DNA of 64,000 bases from Sepiola atlantica (GCA_963556195.1 OY744544.1:41602288-41666287), one strand, 5' to 3'; positions 11,103-22,915 are shown, counted from the first letter of the stretch. Numbers and translations are program-made. The notes: generated by a model not told the origin, from the letters alone.

Positions 11103-11420
11103 GACATTTTTTCGTTTTTAACTTTTTTTTATTTAAAAATAGAAAAAAATTTTTTTTTTCATTTTTAACTTTTTTATTTAAAAATTAAAAAAAAGTCTTT
11201 TTTCATTTTTAACTTTTTTATTTAAAAATTAATTTTTTTTTTAATTTTTAACATTTTTATTTAAAAATTTAAAAAAAATTTTCATTTTTAACTTTTTTAT
11301 TTAAAAATTAAAAAAATTTTTTTTATTATTTTTAACTTTTTTATTTAAAAATAGAAAAAATTAATGTAAAACAAAAATTTTTAATTAAAAAAATTATTTT
11401 CAATTTTTTCATTTGTTTTT
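11103..11420. repeat. Degenerate A/T-run tandem repeat
   Basis: At least six imperfect copies of TTTTTAACTTTTTTATTTAA plus AAATTAAAAAA, about 55-60 bp apart. It is palindromic in part because ATTTAAAT-type cores recur. Non-coding. Confidence 0.85.
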
Positions 11421-12044
11421 ATAATTGTTTTTATAATTGTTATTTTAAAGTAAACTTCCATTTATTATGTTTACATTCTTGCCCGATGATAAGAAACTAT
11501 TTTTTGTGTTGAAATGCAAGTGCATTAGTGTATGAAAGTATGCTTGCTGGGACGAAACTCCAAAAGCAAGCAGTCCAAGGTAAAAAGCTGAAGACTAAAA
11601 CGTTTTCCAGTCTATGGGGACGTCTAGTGTGAGAGGTTTTCGAGCCTGCTAGAGAGAGCTCACTTTATTTTGCCAATCTATCAGCTCAATCAAGTGTAAC
11701 GCGAGATTATTCTGTGAAAATTACTTCGCAAAACTCAATGTTTACGTATTCCTTAGCTTGAAATATTTACTTTACTTAGAGAAATTTGTCTAGGAGATTT
11801 TTTGACTGATCCTTATTTGCGAAGTATTCCACACATTTGTCTATGTGTATTCCCACAAGTGTATGACATGAAACTGCATTCAGTTTTAGACACATTCATT
11901 TCCATCTTGAATAACTAGTTAACGTAACCACCATAAACATATTTTAAGATATTTAGAACTTTTGTACTAATAGGTCACCGCTTATCATAAGATAAAAGTT
12001 AAAGATATTGAGAGGATTAGAAACGATGGATATAAAGAGCAGAA
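11421..12044. other. Non-coding spacer
   Basis: Nothing recognised. A faint match to the ~120-bp dispersed family (see 4983-5224) lies near 11910-12000. Confidence 0.45.
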
Positions 12045-12490
12045 TGTAGTTATCCAAAAGGACGGCTCAACAAATATTTGTTTACATTAGATTTGAAGAC
12101 GACAAGCTTGTAGTCAGTTGAGAAGCAACGCGTGGTATTTTGTTCACCAGATGAGATGTTCTATAAAAGTAGCTTTCTTGAAAGACCTCCCGATTCGTTT
12201 TAGGTACACACAGGGGAAAGGAAAGTCTTCTGCTCTGATTGTAGCTAGATGCGTTCTTGCTGTGAATGGTTTCCAGGAGGGATCCAGAAATTAGAGCTCA
12301 GTCAACCACCTAACATGAACATAAAGATAGAGTAGAGAGAGAGGTTAGCAACGTTTTTTTTAATGAGAACGGCGCTGTAGGGAAGAGAAGAGATCCCACT
12401 TTCAATGTAAGAAAAAATACTCTGAGCGGCGCTTCCCCAAATATGGCGGAAGTACTCTATCTTAGGACGTATCTGGCTCATAATCATTTG
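12045..12490 (-). pseudogene. LINE RT C-terminal relic (jockey/CR1-like)
   Basis: On the minus strand the open part (12302-12487) reads SQIRPKIEYFRHIWGSA, then KKNVANLSLY. This is the familiar post-RT region of jockey/CR1-like LINEs (family form 'IRPTLEY..YIWGGA' and 'RRNVASLSLFYRY'). Continuing past stops, a block equivalent to the terminal 'TDYKLVVFKSNVNKYL' appears near 12090. Broken by stops; a 5'-truncated dead copy. Confidence 0.75.
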
Positions 12491-12954
12491 ACCAACATTA
12501 CTGAATTCGGAATTAGATAAACCAAAAATAATTGATACTAGCGGAACCCGTGTAAATTACACGAAATGATGTTTTCAATACGGGTCCTAATGTAACAAAG
12601 CACCCTCTATTTGTTAGTAAGTTACGCTTGCTTTATTATGAGCCCCCCCCCCTCTTCTGGATAAGAGTGAAATAATTGTTTAAAATAGTAACTCGTGTAC
12701 GATGGACACTGCGCATATCTACTAAAAAAGGTTGATATGCCATCCGTTCAAAAAAAAGACAACAAAATAATACTGGCCGATACCCTACTTTTTAAGCAGT
12801 CAACGTAATTAAATAGACAATGCCATTAAAAACGCCAACATAAAAAAATAGTTTTAAGCAACACAAAAAAGTAGTTTTTAAGCAGGTGATAACAAAAATG
12901 TATTATTTCTTCCCCTTCCCCTCGAAATGTAGAATAAAAATCTTAGAGGTTGGT
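12491..12954. other. Non-coding spacer
   Basis: A fragment of the ~120-bp dispersed family lies at about 12485-12545; otherwise A-runs only. No gene. Confidence 0.45.
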
Positions 12955-13032
12955 TGGGATCGAACTATAAACCAGTCGGGCCGAAGTAAAAAAAATACTA
13001 CCTCACTAACCATAGCGCCAGAGGGAAACACT
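12955..13032 (-). repeat. tRNA-like SINE head
   Basis: On the minus strand GCGCTATGGTTAGTGAGGTA (A-box region) is followed by a B-box-like TAGTTCGATCCC. A run of T in the middle and weak stems argue for a decayed tRNA-derived repeat rather than a gene. Confidence 0.55.
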
Positions 13033-13074
13033 TGTAAATATTCCTAAACGCAGGAAACTTGAATGTTTTTCAAA

Positions 13075-13165
13075 ATGTAGGTGCGGCACGCATGCGCAGA
13101 GCTTTTGCCGGAAGCGTGACACACGAACACACACGCTATCGTATTAATATATAGATAATGTAAAA
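13075..13165. repeat. Possible terminus of a dispersed element
   Basis: GC-rich sequence (GCGGCACGCATGCGCAGAGC onward) ends in a short TATAGAT motif. It could be the distal end of the degenerate element whose other end is near 8367; the two ends are about 4.8 kb apart with no ORF between them. Speculative. Confidence 0.3.
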
Positions 13166-13189
13166 TGAAACAACACAAACAAACCATTA

Positions 13190-13445
13190 CTCGTCGGTCT
13201 ACTCTAATCCGGAGTGGTAGTAACTGTCAGAGTCCCATCTATGGGTTAAATAGAAACTATCCTAAGTATGAACTGTATCCGATGATATAAATATTAATTT
13301 GCATTCTGACTGACTAGTTAAAGCAACCACTATGAATGAATATTTGAAGATATTTATAACTTAACACTTTTACCATAAACTGCAGGTTTCGGTAATTACA
13401 TAATCCAAAAATAGGTGATATGCCGTAAAACCAAATAAAGAGTTT
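13190..13445 (+). repeat. Dispersed repeat shared with 19380-19570
   Basis: TCTACTCTAATCCGGAGTGG, then a TCCCATCTATGGGTT-type block and AACTGTATCCGATG recur at 19450-19565. The adjacent CCGTAAAACC block recurs at 19380-19440, in the other order. Same dispersed family as 4983-5224. No coding content. Confidence 0.7.
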
Positions 13446-13954
13446 TATAAAAATAGTTTTATATTTTCACTGACTGAGTGAGACCCAGACTCCTCCATTG
13501 GGAACAGTTGAGGATAAAACAGAGAGGACAATAAGACAACTAACGCTTGAAAGTATGAGAACCACGTGAGTCGATAGTGTCAGAGAGAGATGTGGAATAA
13601 GCCATGCAATGTTTAGTAGTGCAAGTAAATTGAATGATTCAATTCTGGAGTAATTATACGAACTAAACTGAACTACCTGTCGAACTTAAAGAATTTGTTA
13701 ATCAATCTATCAATCTCTCAGACTATTTTGATGAATAGAAACAGTAATAGAATTTTGTTTAATCCATCATTCAACAAAAATGATAAACAAATATTCACTA
13801 ACATCTAACAAAATACACTAAATATTTAACAGGAACACAATCAAACTTAGCTACATTCGCATGAAAAACATTCCCCACGTAATAATAAACGATAAACAAC
13901 CCTCCACACCCTAAAATGTTTCCTTATCTAAACGCATCGTGTTAGCCTTATAAA
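13446..13954. other. Non-coding spacer
   Basis: No gene or recognised repeat. Confidence 0.5.
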
Positions 13955-14340
13955 CCTAGACGTAAATACAGACATCATTAACAATCCAGCAAGGAAAAGC
14001 GTCGATGCAGTCATTATACACAAAGATAGCACTAAAAATTACAAACCACCTGAACGGCCACATTACTTACGAGCCTATAGATCTAAATACCATCAACAAA
14101 AACACTGAAGCATTAGTGTTTTTACAAAACTATAAACAAAATCGACAAACAATGGACAACACCAATAACACTCCACCCCCATCTACCCAGCAGTATAGTC
14201 TCACCAAAATACACAAACTTGGTGTATCACTCAGTCTCGTCATATCAAGTATATGCAGTAGCTTCCACAAAATATTCAAAGCAATATCTAAATTACGAAG
14301 CCCCTTATTAGACTTCTCCCCACAACATAGAAAATCTTAA
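13955..14340 (+). pseudogene. Penelope-like element RT relic
   Basis: Two frames carry pieces of a Penelope-like reverse transcriptase. Near 14000 is a 'SVDAVIIHKDSTKNY' block (family form 'KGNAVVVLNKxDY'). In the 14005-14340 frame come a 'LQNYKQNRQ' block and 'YSLTKIHKLGVSLSLVISSI' (family form 'YGLPKIHKxxxPLRPIVSxI'). The order and spacing match the family, but the frame breaks and the core YADD motif is absent, so only a fragment survives. Confidence 0.65.
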
Positions 14341-14704
14341 CATCCAAAACCATAAACCAGTCTCAACGTAGGATCGTGGGAGTTGTGTTAAATATTGGGC
14401 GAGAAAACCCACTAGTACAACATTTGGTTAGTTGAAAATAACAGGAAATAAAAGTTCTATCTGGCTAAACTTGCTGAACTCGAAGTTATAATTACTAGAC
14501 TGTATGAATCGATAGATACGGATGTTGCGACACATGGCTCAGAGAGAGAGTTAGCGAGAAAGGTTTGGACTTTCTTGAAAGCACTACACGTGCGAACATG
14601 TGAATTAAAAATGCGTTTATAAGATGTGGTTAAACAGTGATTATCGATCTTTCTCTGTCTTACCCCCCCCCCCCCAATTTTGACTGATCAAAGGTTTGGA
14701 ACGA
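14341..14704. other. Non-coding spacer
   Basis: Nothing recognised except a C-run at 14665-14675. Confidence 0.5.
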
Positions 14705-14895
14705 AGATCAAGAAGAATAAATCTCCTCTGTCTTCCAACAGTTTTGTCTTGACTTAGTCCTTTGCCGAGGTATGGAAGAACTTATTTGCAGACGGCGTTC
14801 CCCCGGTTCGGATGAATCACAGAAAGGGCGCGTACAAGAACAAGTAGTTAACAAGATATGATTATGAGCTTTCATGTGTTTTTGTAATAATGACG
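14705..14895 (+). repeat. Dispersed repeat, partner of 32570-32735
   Basis: This segment and 32570-32735 align in the same orientation, sharing GTATG(G)AA(G)GAACTT then TTTGCAG(A/G)(C/T)GGCGTT and a TTCATGT(G/A)TTTT end. Divergence is high. Unknown repeat family. Confidence 0.65.
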
Positions 14896-15148
14896 GAAAA
14901 TTGGTTTGCTTGAATGTATGGCACAAGGTCGCAATGCAACAGGTGTTTACAAGGATAACAAGCGTTGCATTTTAATGATAAGTTTATGTTAACATGAACA
15001 TAATCTATTCCTGATAAATACGATCACACATACCCTACGTAAAATTCTCATTTTTTATTGTTTTATATTAATAGGTAATAATATTGAATAATATATCAGA
15101 TTGTCCGGAAAGTCCGTTCCGAAATTTAAAGAAAATGAAAGGTAAAAA

Positions 15149-15151
<3 letters not shown>

Positions 15152-15206
<55 letters not shown>
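15152..15206. repeat. (TA)n microsatellite
   Basis: Pure TA array of about 55 bp on the left of a fold-back element. Confidence 0.97.
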
Positions 15207-15209
<3 letters not shown>

Positions 15210-15227
15210 GTTTTGAGGTACAAAATT

Positions 15228-15463
15228 TATAGATAACTTTAAAAAAAAATACGCGGAAATCTCTCTAAGGCCCTTTCGACTATCATCTCATCAGGAGAAA
15301 ATCGAATTTTAATCGCTTCAACGTTAATTTTGGCACACTCAATTTCCCCATTTGCTCTTTCTTTCGAAGTTATTATTAATTAAAACTATCGATTTTCTCC
15401 TGATGAGATGATAGTCGAAAGGGCCTTAGAGAGATTTCCGCGTATTTTTTTTAAAGTTATCTA
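15228..15463. repeat. Fold-back element between TA arrays
   Basis: Bases 15230-15306 are nearly the exact reverse complement of 15389-15462, with a loop of about 80 bp. TA arrays lie on both sides. The near-identity of the arms suggests recent formation or conversion. No ORF. Confidence 0.92.
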
Positions 15464-15467
15464 TATA

Positions 15468-15518
<51 letters not shown>
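15462..15518. repeat. (TA)n microsatellite
   Basis: TA array with one TG step, about 57 bp. Confidence 0.96.
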
Positions 15519-15522
<4 letters not shown>

Positions 15523-15744
15523 AAGGATGGATGAAGGTAATCCGACGAAATGGGAAATGAAAAAGGAAAACCAAAAAGGATGTTTTTTTTATATATTCAT
15601 CAACGTTTCGTCTTTATTTGTAAGACTTCCTCAAGATGATAATTTTAAGAAAAATGTCATCCAAGTACGTGAGAATATTGGGTTGACATGATGGATTGAT
15701 GAGAAAAAGTAGTAGCCACTACTGGTTTCTTAAAATTATTCCTT

Positions 15745-15748
<4 letters not shown>
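15519..15748 (+). repeat. Short copy of the 23.6-24.3 kb hairpin family
   Basis: Shares AACGTTTCGTCTTTATTTGT, the AAGATGATAATTTTAAG block, the AATATTGGGTTGACA block and AAAAGTAGTAGCCACTACTGG-type sequence with the fold-back at 23581-24300, but lacks that element's large loop. TA arrays flank it on both sides. Confidence 0.82.

Positions 15749-15817
<69 letters not shown>
15749..15817. repeat. (TA)n microsatellite
   Basis: Pure TA array of about 69 bp that is the left target flank of transposon copy 1. Confidence 0.97.
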
Positions 15818-15821
<4 letters not shown>

Positions 15822-16269
15822 GGTAGGTCGATTTTACACTTTTTTTTAAATATTAAAAAAAGGCACGTACCGAAAGTTGTATATAGACATATTAAATACT
15901 CATGCAAAAAATTACATCAAAAACTTCAGCGGTTTTTTGAGCGTTTGGTATCAAAGAGCGTAGACAAGAATATACTGAAAATTCCTCGTTTTTGCAAGAT
16001 TTGCTTGAATACTGGTGTGAAAACCAAATAATTTGTGCATTTAAAATAAGGGAATGTCCTTTTATTTTATAAAAATGATATTAATTAAAGAAATCTTCAA
16101 ATTGAAAATTTGCCCCCCCCCTCATTTTCAGTATCTGCTTTTGTAAACTACCTTTTAACGTTATGAATTAAACAGTAATATTTGAATACCTAAAAAAATG
16201 ATTTTTTTCTGTTATAAGTGAAAATATAACAAGCAAAGAAATAAGGAAAAACCTAACACTATTTTAATG

Positions 16270-17300
16270 GAGCTTAATATTGAGAGTCAAATTGCTCCAT
16301 ATAAGACCCCTTAGACAAAAATGCTGGTCTCAATTTCTGACTCAAAACTTTGGCTGTAATGTGTTGATGCCTTGCTTCAAAACCATATACAGTTTGTGAA
16401 GCTTCTGTTATTAACTTAACTGCCCGTTCCACGCCCTGGGAATCCCAAAAATGCAGCATAATTTTAAATCTATTGTGTCCAATGTGTGGCATTAAAATTA
16501 ATAGGTGGTATTCTTTTTAATCTTTTTCTGGTTGACTCCTCACTCCTGAAAGAACAAATTAATTAATTGAATTATTAAAAAAATCCAATCTGTACTGCTT
16601 TAATAATTATGGTGAAATTAGATAAAATCTTTAAAAATCATTCTATAAATTGGAATAAATAATTGAGTCAGAGATATATGAATAAATATTACTTACCTAA
16701 TGGCCAAAATTATTTTTAAAGCTTCTTCTCTTACTTCAATCTCCTCAGATTTAACCATGGAATATAGAAAGTTTTCAGGCAGTAAACAAAATGTATTACC
16801 TTGTATATTTCTAAATATTTGGGGTAAATCATGGCAATCATTTGAGCATAATTTCCCCAGAGGGCCACTGAATGTTGTAGGGCCCTTTGCGCAACCATCT
16901 ATGTTTTTAAAAAGGGCTCTGAAAAGTAGTTCATTATGATGCAAAGAGCAATCAATTGTGTGAAGATTTTTAAAAAGTTTTTTTTCTAAAATTGCAACCA
17001 TTCCACCTTCGCAACCTGTGTTGGTATTAATGTTGTCAACAAATATAGCCTTGATACTGTTCTCACTGTGGAATTCATGAAAAACATCCACCACTTGATC
17101 TGCATGAACAGCACCTGTTGCACCACTATTAGGAAGAACTCTGTGTCAGATATTTACTTTCACATGGTGTTTCTTTTGTAAAAGTTAAATGGTGTTATGG
17201 TCCCTTAGTTTTTTTCATAATTCTCTGTCTATTTTCATCCACAATTTCCTTATACATCAATGTGTCCTTATCCATTCTCCCATCAACTCCAATACATATA
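16270..17300 (-). pseudogene. Transposase-like gene, copy 1 (broken, intron-containing)
   Basis: On the minus strand the order is: a 'GVDGRMDKDTLMYKEIVDEN' block near 17260; 'IFVDNINTNTGCEGG' near 17040 with a possible first catalytic Asp; 'IDCSLHHNEL' near 16945; 'SGPLGKLCSNDCHDLP' near 16855. A splice donor (AG then GTAAGT, 16691-16696) and an acceptor (TTCTTTCAG, near 16546) define a 151-bp intron. Exon 2 reads 'RKRLKRIPPINFNATHW', then after a shift 'MLHFWDSQGVERAVKLITEA'. The pattern matches an RNase-H-like transposase family I have seen in cnidarian and arthropod proteins but cannot name. Compared with copy 2 it lacks about 390 bp and 4 bp more in exon 2. Confidence 0.65.
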
Positions 17301-17308
17301 ATATTTTA

Positions 17309-18050
17309 GGTGGGGTAAAAACCCCTGGCTGAAATAGTTTTATTTGTCTACCTCCAACAAGGTAAGATGTGACACAAGGTCATGAAAGTGGGATTAGATA
17401 AGCCTACGCTATAGAGGTGAGCACTCTGGCCATTAAAAAATTGACTGGGCAGCCCCGTCGGCATTCCCCTGTAGGGGCGTCTCAGACAGTTAGCAATAAA
17501 CTTACTCCTCCCCAAAGAGGGAAGGCAAAGCCTGGGAGGGTGCACCTCCTAGAATTGCACAGGACGGACAAGCCCCAATAGACGGGCGTAAATCCAGACC
17601 CAAAGGCCCGGACGATACCGATTTATTTGGTGGGGTAAAAACCCCTGGCTGAACTAGATTTTATTTATCTACCTCCAACAAGGTAAGATTGACACAAGGT
17701 CAGGAAAGTGGGATGAGAAAGCCAGTGCTCGAGAGGTGAGCACTCTGGCAATTTAAAAATTGCCTGGGCAGCTCCGTCGGCATTCCCCGGTAGGGCCGCC
17801 TCAGACAGTAAGCAATAAACTTACTCCAAAGAGGGAAGGCAAAACCTGGGAGGTGCACCTCCTAGAACTGCACAGGACGGACAAACCCCAATAGACGGGC
17901 GTGAATCCAGACCCAAAGACCCGGACGATACCAGTTTATTTGGTGGGGTAAAAAACCCTGGCTGAACTAGTTTTTATTTATCTAACTCCCACAAGGTAAG
18001 GTGTGACAAAAGGTCGGGAAAGTGGGATTAGATAAGCCAGCGCTCGACAA
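17309..18050 (-). repeat. Three tandem units of the U2-headed repeat body inside the transposon
   Basis: Units begin at about 17309, 17628 and 17940 (the last truncated). Each starts GGTGGGGTAAAAAC.CCTGGC and contains GGTAAGATGTGACACAAGGT, GCATTCCCC.GTAGGG, GGGAAGGCAAA and CTGCACAGGACGGAC. The same body, with a U2-like head attached, occurs at 55360-55692 and 58795-59125. Here the head is missing. The same three units are in copy 2, so they predate transposition. Confidence 0.85.
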
Positions 18051-18519
18051 TTCAATATATATTTGTGATAATTACATGTGTAAACACAGAATCAACACGT
18101 GAATTCAAATTCGCTCGTTGAATTTTCAACCGGTGAATACCATAAAAAATATCCAATAAATAAAACGCCTATGTAAATAAATAATTATTTATATATAAAA
18201 TTAAATATTATAGTGTTTTATTCCTTTTTAATTTGAATATGTACATTTAATTTCTTAAGAAAAAGAATAATAAACTTTAAAATATTTATTATTAAGTAAT
18301 GTATTACTTTTTTTTGTTAAAACCCGGGTTTAATTTAAGGCGACACTTCTGCCGGTGAAATCTAGGCTGTGAGAAAAAATCTCGATTTATTTGATCTTAA
18401 AGTTGCAATGCTCAAATAAATACAAAGTTTTGAAGAAAAATATTTCTTGTGGTAACGTTTTACATTATTTGGCAACTTTCTTCGAGTGCGATAATTTACA
18501 GTTTCAAAATCGACCTCCC

Positions 18520-18523
<4 letters not shown>
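18051..18523. other. Right subterminal region of transposon copy 1
   Basis: AT-rich DNA with a small palindrome near 18110-18135, ending in the right terminal inverted repeat. Collinear with 46440-46911. Confidence 0.7.

Positions 18524-18580
<57 letters not shown>
18524..18580. repeat. (TA)n microsatellite
   Basis: Pure TA array forming the right target flank of transposon copy 1. Confidence 0.97.
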
Positions 18581-18583
<3 letters not shown>

Positions 18584-19379
18584 ATCAAATGCTAATGAAT
18601 GGTGGGTTTTGATATGTTAAGCCTTTCTGCTAGTTCTTGTGTTGTGTAATGTGGGTGATTCTCAGTTATGTCTCGATTGTATCATCATCAGTAAAGGTTG
18701 GTCTGCTGAGCGTTTTTCATCTAGAGGCAAAAATCTCCAGCTCTAGACTTTGCAAACCAATTCTGTACAATTACATTAGCAGAAGCATCTTCACCGTACA
18801 CTGCACATATCTTGTTGCTTGAGAGGCATAGTTGCCTTTATGGAAATAGAAAAGCATCAACAACCTAAAATGGGTCTTGCAATCTTCCATTTCCAAAGGA
18901 CTCCAAAATTAGCACAAGTTAAATATTGTTTAACTTTTTTTCTCGCGAGATAGTTTGAAGTATGCGTTTCCTGTAAATGTAAAGTATAATATATCTGCCA
19001 ATGATTTGACATGTTCGGACGTCTCGAAACATGAACTTCTAAAAATCGGCACGAACATTCCGGGCAACCTAAATTTGAATTTGATGATTTATTAAATATA
19101 CAATCTGGAATTTCCGAGAAGTAAAAAGTGCCGGTTCTCATCGAAGAGAAAGCGCAAAAATTGTAGCTGCGTATATTCTAAGCAAACGTTTCGCTTTCTT
19201 GTCTAGTTTAGTTCTGTCCATTTACATCCATAATTCAATCGCCATATTTACGGTGTATTTTATCGACATGATCTCGTTTCGTATCTACCACATCCTTCGT
19301 GTTATTGTTATTGTTTGGGTCTTTCCAGAAAACATTAGTACTGTTTATTTTCTTTTATGAATTCAAATGTAAGTATATT
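18581..19379. other. Non-coding spacer
   Basis: A 94-codon minus-strand open frame (18857-19141) contains two Cys-x2-Cys-like pairs but matches no family I know. Left unannotated as a gene. Confidence 0.4.
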
Positions 19380-19570
19380 ATATTTGTCAATAATTTAAAC
19401 CAAAAAGTGTTGATATCCTGTAAAACGAAACAATATTAACAGACTTTACTTACAAATCAACTCTGTTCCGGAGCTGGTAGTACCTGTCAGTCTCATCTAT
19501 GAGTTGAATAGAATTCATCCTTTTTATAACATAGAACTGTATCCGATGGTATACATATTAAAACATAAAT
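19380..19570 (+). repeat. Dispersed repeat shared with 13190-13445
   Basis: Has the GTTGATATCCTGTAAAAC block and the CCGGAGCTGGTAGTA..TCTCATCTATGAGTTGAATAG block seen near 13200-13440, rearranged in order. Non-coding. Confidence 0.7.
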
Positions 19571-20195
19571 TCGTGTTGAAACATGAACATTTCGGACAAC
19601 TAAGTATATTTATTTATCATCTGTGGGTTCAAATATATAATATTCAAAAAAAATAAATAAATAAAATAAAATATAAAAAAATAAATTGAATAAGTAATTA
19701 AACTCATAAAAAACAATCAGCTATTGTTTTAGTTTTATTACATTTGCTGCGGATATTAATATTTACTGCGTTATAAGGAATATTGCCACCCACACGTTTT
19801 TTGAAATTTGAAGCACCTACCATTTGACAAAGAGGTCTTCCTCGAAATATATTATGGAACACGGTCACACAGATTACATCAGTGTTGAAGTATTCCTAAT
19901 AAAGTAAGATTTGCTATAGGAAAAAAAATTATTAAAAAAGTTGTTGAAAAATGTATAATTAAAACTACTTGTATTTGTCTTACTTCTCAACACCGACATA
20001 TTTCCATGTCTTGCATTGTGATAGCCTTCTTATACTCCTCTATATATTTATTTATTTGTTATTTTATACTTTATAGCATCACGCTTTTCCATTCAAATAT
20101 AATATGTATATTAATACACACTACAGAAAAATACAAAAGTCTGATGGAATACGAGTTTCTATTGCTCTGTAATATGCATATGAATACATATTACA
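19571..20195. other. AT-rich spacer
   Basis: Nothing recognised other than AAATAAATAAA-type runs at 19650-19690. Confidence 0.5.
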
Positions 20196-21930
20196 GAAAA
20201 ATAGAACAAGGTGATGAAATAAAGAAACCAATACAGAATGATAGAATAAAGTGATTGATAAAGGGTGATGAAATAAAGTAATCAATAGAGGGTGATAGAA
20301 TAAAGTAATCAATAAAGGTGATAGTATAAAGTAATTAATAAAGAATGATAGAATTAAGTAACCAATAAAGAGTGATAGAATGAAGTGACCAATAAAGAAT
20401 GATATAATAAAGTATTCAATAAAGGGTGATAGAATAAAGTAACCAATGAAGGGTGATAGAATAAAGTAACCAATAAAGGGTGATAGTATTAAGTAAACAA
20501 TAAAGGGTGATAGTATAAAGTAATCAATAAAGGGTGATAGAATAAAGTAATCAATAAAGGGTGATAGAATAAAGTAATCAATAAAGGGTGATAGAATAAA
20601 GTAACCAATGAAGAGTGATAGAATAAAGTAACCAATAAAGGGTGATAGTATTAAGTAAACAATAAAGGGTGATAGTATAAAGTAATCAATAAAGGGTGAT
20701 AGAATAAAGTAATCAATAAAGGTGATAGTATAAAGTAATTAATAAAGAATGATAGAATTAAGTAACCAATAAAGAGTGATAGAATGAAGTGACCAATAAA
20801 GAATGATATAATAAAGTAATCAATAAAGGGTGATAGAATAAAGTAATCAATAAAGGGTGATAGAATAAAGTAATCAATAAAGGGTGATAGAATAAAGTAA
20901 CCAATGAAGGGTGATAGAATAAAGTAACCAATAAAGGGTGATAGTATTAAGTAAACAATAAAGCGTGATAGTATAAAGTAATCAATAAAGGGTGATAGAA
21001 TAAAGTAATCAATAAAGGGTGATATAATAAAGTAATCAATAAAGGGTGATAGAATAAAGTAACCAATGAAGTGTGATAGAATAAAGTAACCAATAAAGGG
21101 TGATAGTATTAAGTAAACAATAAAGGGTGATAGTATAAAGTAATCAATAAAGGGTGATAGAATAAAGTAATCAATAAAGGGTGATAGAATAAAGTAATCA
21201 ATAAAGGGTGATAGAATAAAGTAACCAATGAAGGGTGATAGAATAAAGTAACCAATACAGGGTGATAGTATTAAGTAAACAATAAAGGGTGATAGTATAA
21301 AGTAATCAATAAAGGGTGATAGAATAAAGTAACCAATAAAGGGTGATAGTATTAAGTAAACAATAAAGGGTGATAGTATAAAGTAATTAATAAAAGGTGA
21401 TAGAATAAAGTAATTAATAAAAGGTGATAGAATAAATTATTCAATAAAAGGTGATAGTATAAAGTAATCAATAAAGGGTGATAGAATAAATTATTCAATA
21501 AAGGGTTATAGAATAAAGTAATCAATAAAGCGTGATGGAATAAATTATTCAATAAAGGGGGATAGAATAAAGTAAAAAATAAAGGGTGATAGAATAATGT
21601 AATCAATAAAGCGTGATAGAATAAAGTAATCAATAAAGGGTGATAGAATAAAGTAATTAATAAAGAGTGATAGAATAAATTATTCAATAAAGGGTGATAG
21701 TATAATGTAATCAATAAAGGGTTATAGAATAAAGTAATCAATAAAGGGTGATAGAATGAAGTAAAAAATAAAGGGTGATAGAATAATGTAATCAATAAAG
21801 AGTGATAGAATAAAGAAACCAATAAAGGGTGATAGAATAAAGTAATCAATAAAGGGTGATAGAATAAAGTAATCAATAAAGGGTGATAGAATAAAGTAAT
21901 CAAGAAAGGGTGATAGAATACAGTATAAAA
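20196..21930. repeat. 27-bp satellite with 162-bp higher-order repeat
   Basis: More than 60 copies of GGTGATAGAATAAAGTAATC plus AATAAAG (27 bp). A marker variant TAGTATTAAGTAAAC falls at 20484, 20646, 20942, 21104, 21266 and 21347. The spacings 162, 296, 162, 162 and 81 show a six-unit higher-order block. On the minus strand the unit reads as a hydrophobic nine-residue repeat (LITLFYHPL), open for up to 183 codons (21352-21903) because 27 is divisible by 3. Probably not a gene. Confidence 0.96.
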
Positions 21931-22915
21931 TAAAGATCAAAAGAATAAATATACTTAATTTTAGTTTTTTCAAGTTTCTTAAATATATTTCTTACACGTC
22001 TTACAATTTTTGATTAGTTTTTATGATTGTTTATTGTTTTATTTATCATTTTAATTCACGTTTGTTCTATTGTTTTTCAAATATTTTTATATTTGATGAA
22101 AATAGAAATGTATGTGTTCATTAATTCTTTCACACGCTGCTTGCTTTGTTGACATCCTGTGAATTGATTTACTTGTCCAAATATCGCATTTAAATTAGTC
22201 GAGCAAAATAGAGCAAATAAGAAAAAACAATTGAAAGCGAAAACAATTAGAACATTTGAAAGTTGATTTTAATATATATTTTATAAAATGTTATGCTGAA
22301 TTTTCACGATTAGCGAGGTCAGTAAAATCTGAAAAAATATGTCGACACGTTGGCATTGTCAGTGTAAACTACAACATAATTGTATATATACTGTATCTAA
22401 ATAGTATAGTAGGCATGTTTATATGTTTATATATGTTTGTGTCGGGTAAACTCAAAAACTAATGAACCGATCATTATAGATTTTGGAGCATAGATTTTAG
22501 ACGTAAGGGTGGATAACCTGGGTTATATTTAGTTTGATTTAGATTAATGCAAAATATGAACAATGGAGCTAGAAACCCTTCTAGAGAATTTAGAAATATA
22601 TATATATATTTTCTGGTGTACGATCATTTCTCAGACGAAAAACTGTTTTATTTATTCTAATAAGTCACTTCCTCAGCACTGATTCCATAACATCACAAGT
22701 AGAAGTCAAACAAAACATCAACACCATTCATCCTTTAAAACACACAGTCATCATAGAAGAACACATATAAAAGTATTAATAATAATGATAAAAATAATAT
22801 ACAAAGTGAATAAATAAAATGTATATAAAATAAATCAAAAAATTAAATACACTTAAACACATAGATAAAGCCTTAAATATACGTACATAGATATAAAGAA
22901 ATATACACGTCCATA
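21931..22915. other. AT-rich spacer
   Basis: Short TA run at 22596-22608. No gene; the 68-codon frame at 22256-22462 resembles nothing known. Confidence 0.5.

Larger units (their letters stand above)
15818..18523 (-). mobile_element. DNA transposon with TTAGGG ends, copy 1
   Basis: Termini are inverted repeats: the left end TTAGGGTAGGTCGATTTT and the right end (reverse strand) TTAGGGGAGGTCGATTTT, differing at one base. TA arrays lie on both sides, so the target duplication (TA or longer) cannot be resolved. The 2,706-bp body is collinear with 43827-46911 apart from a deletion of about 390 bp here. A broken transposase-like gene is on the minus strand, and three tandem units of another repeat lie near its promoter-proximal end. 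The superfamily is not assigned. Confidence 0.85.

Noticed and set aside
8367..13165. A single 4.8-kb transposon with ends at 8367 and 13160
   Set aside because: The ends only loosely resemble known termini, do not form clear inverted or direct repeats, and the interior holds unrelated relics; kept as a low-confidence remark.
21352..21903. 183-codon minus-strand ORF with hydrophobic LITLFYHPL repeats (possible membrane protein)
   Set aside because: A by-product of a 27-bp satellite divisible by 3, with no signal of codon constraint and several frame-preserving random variants.
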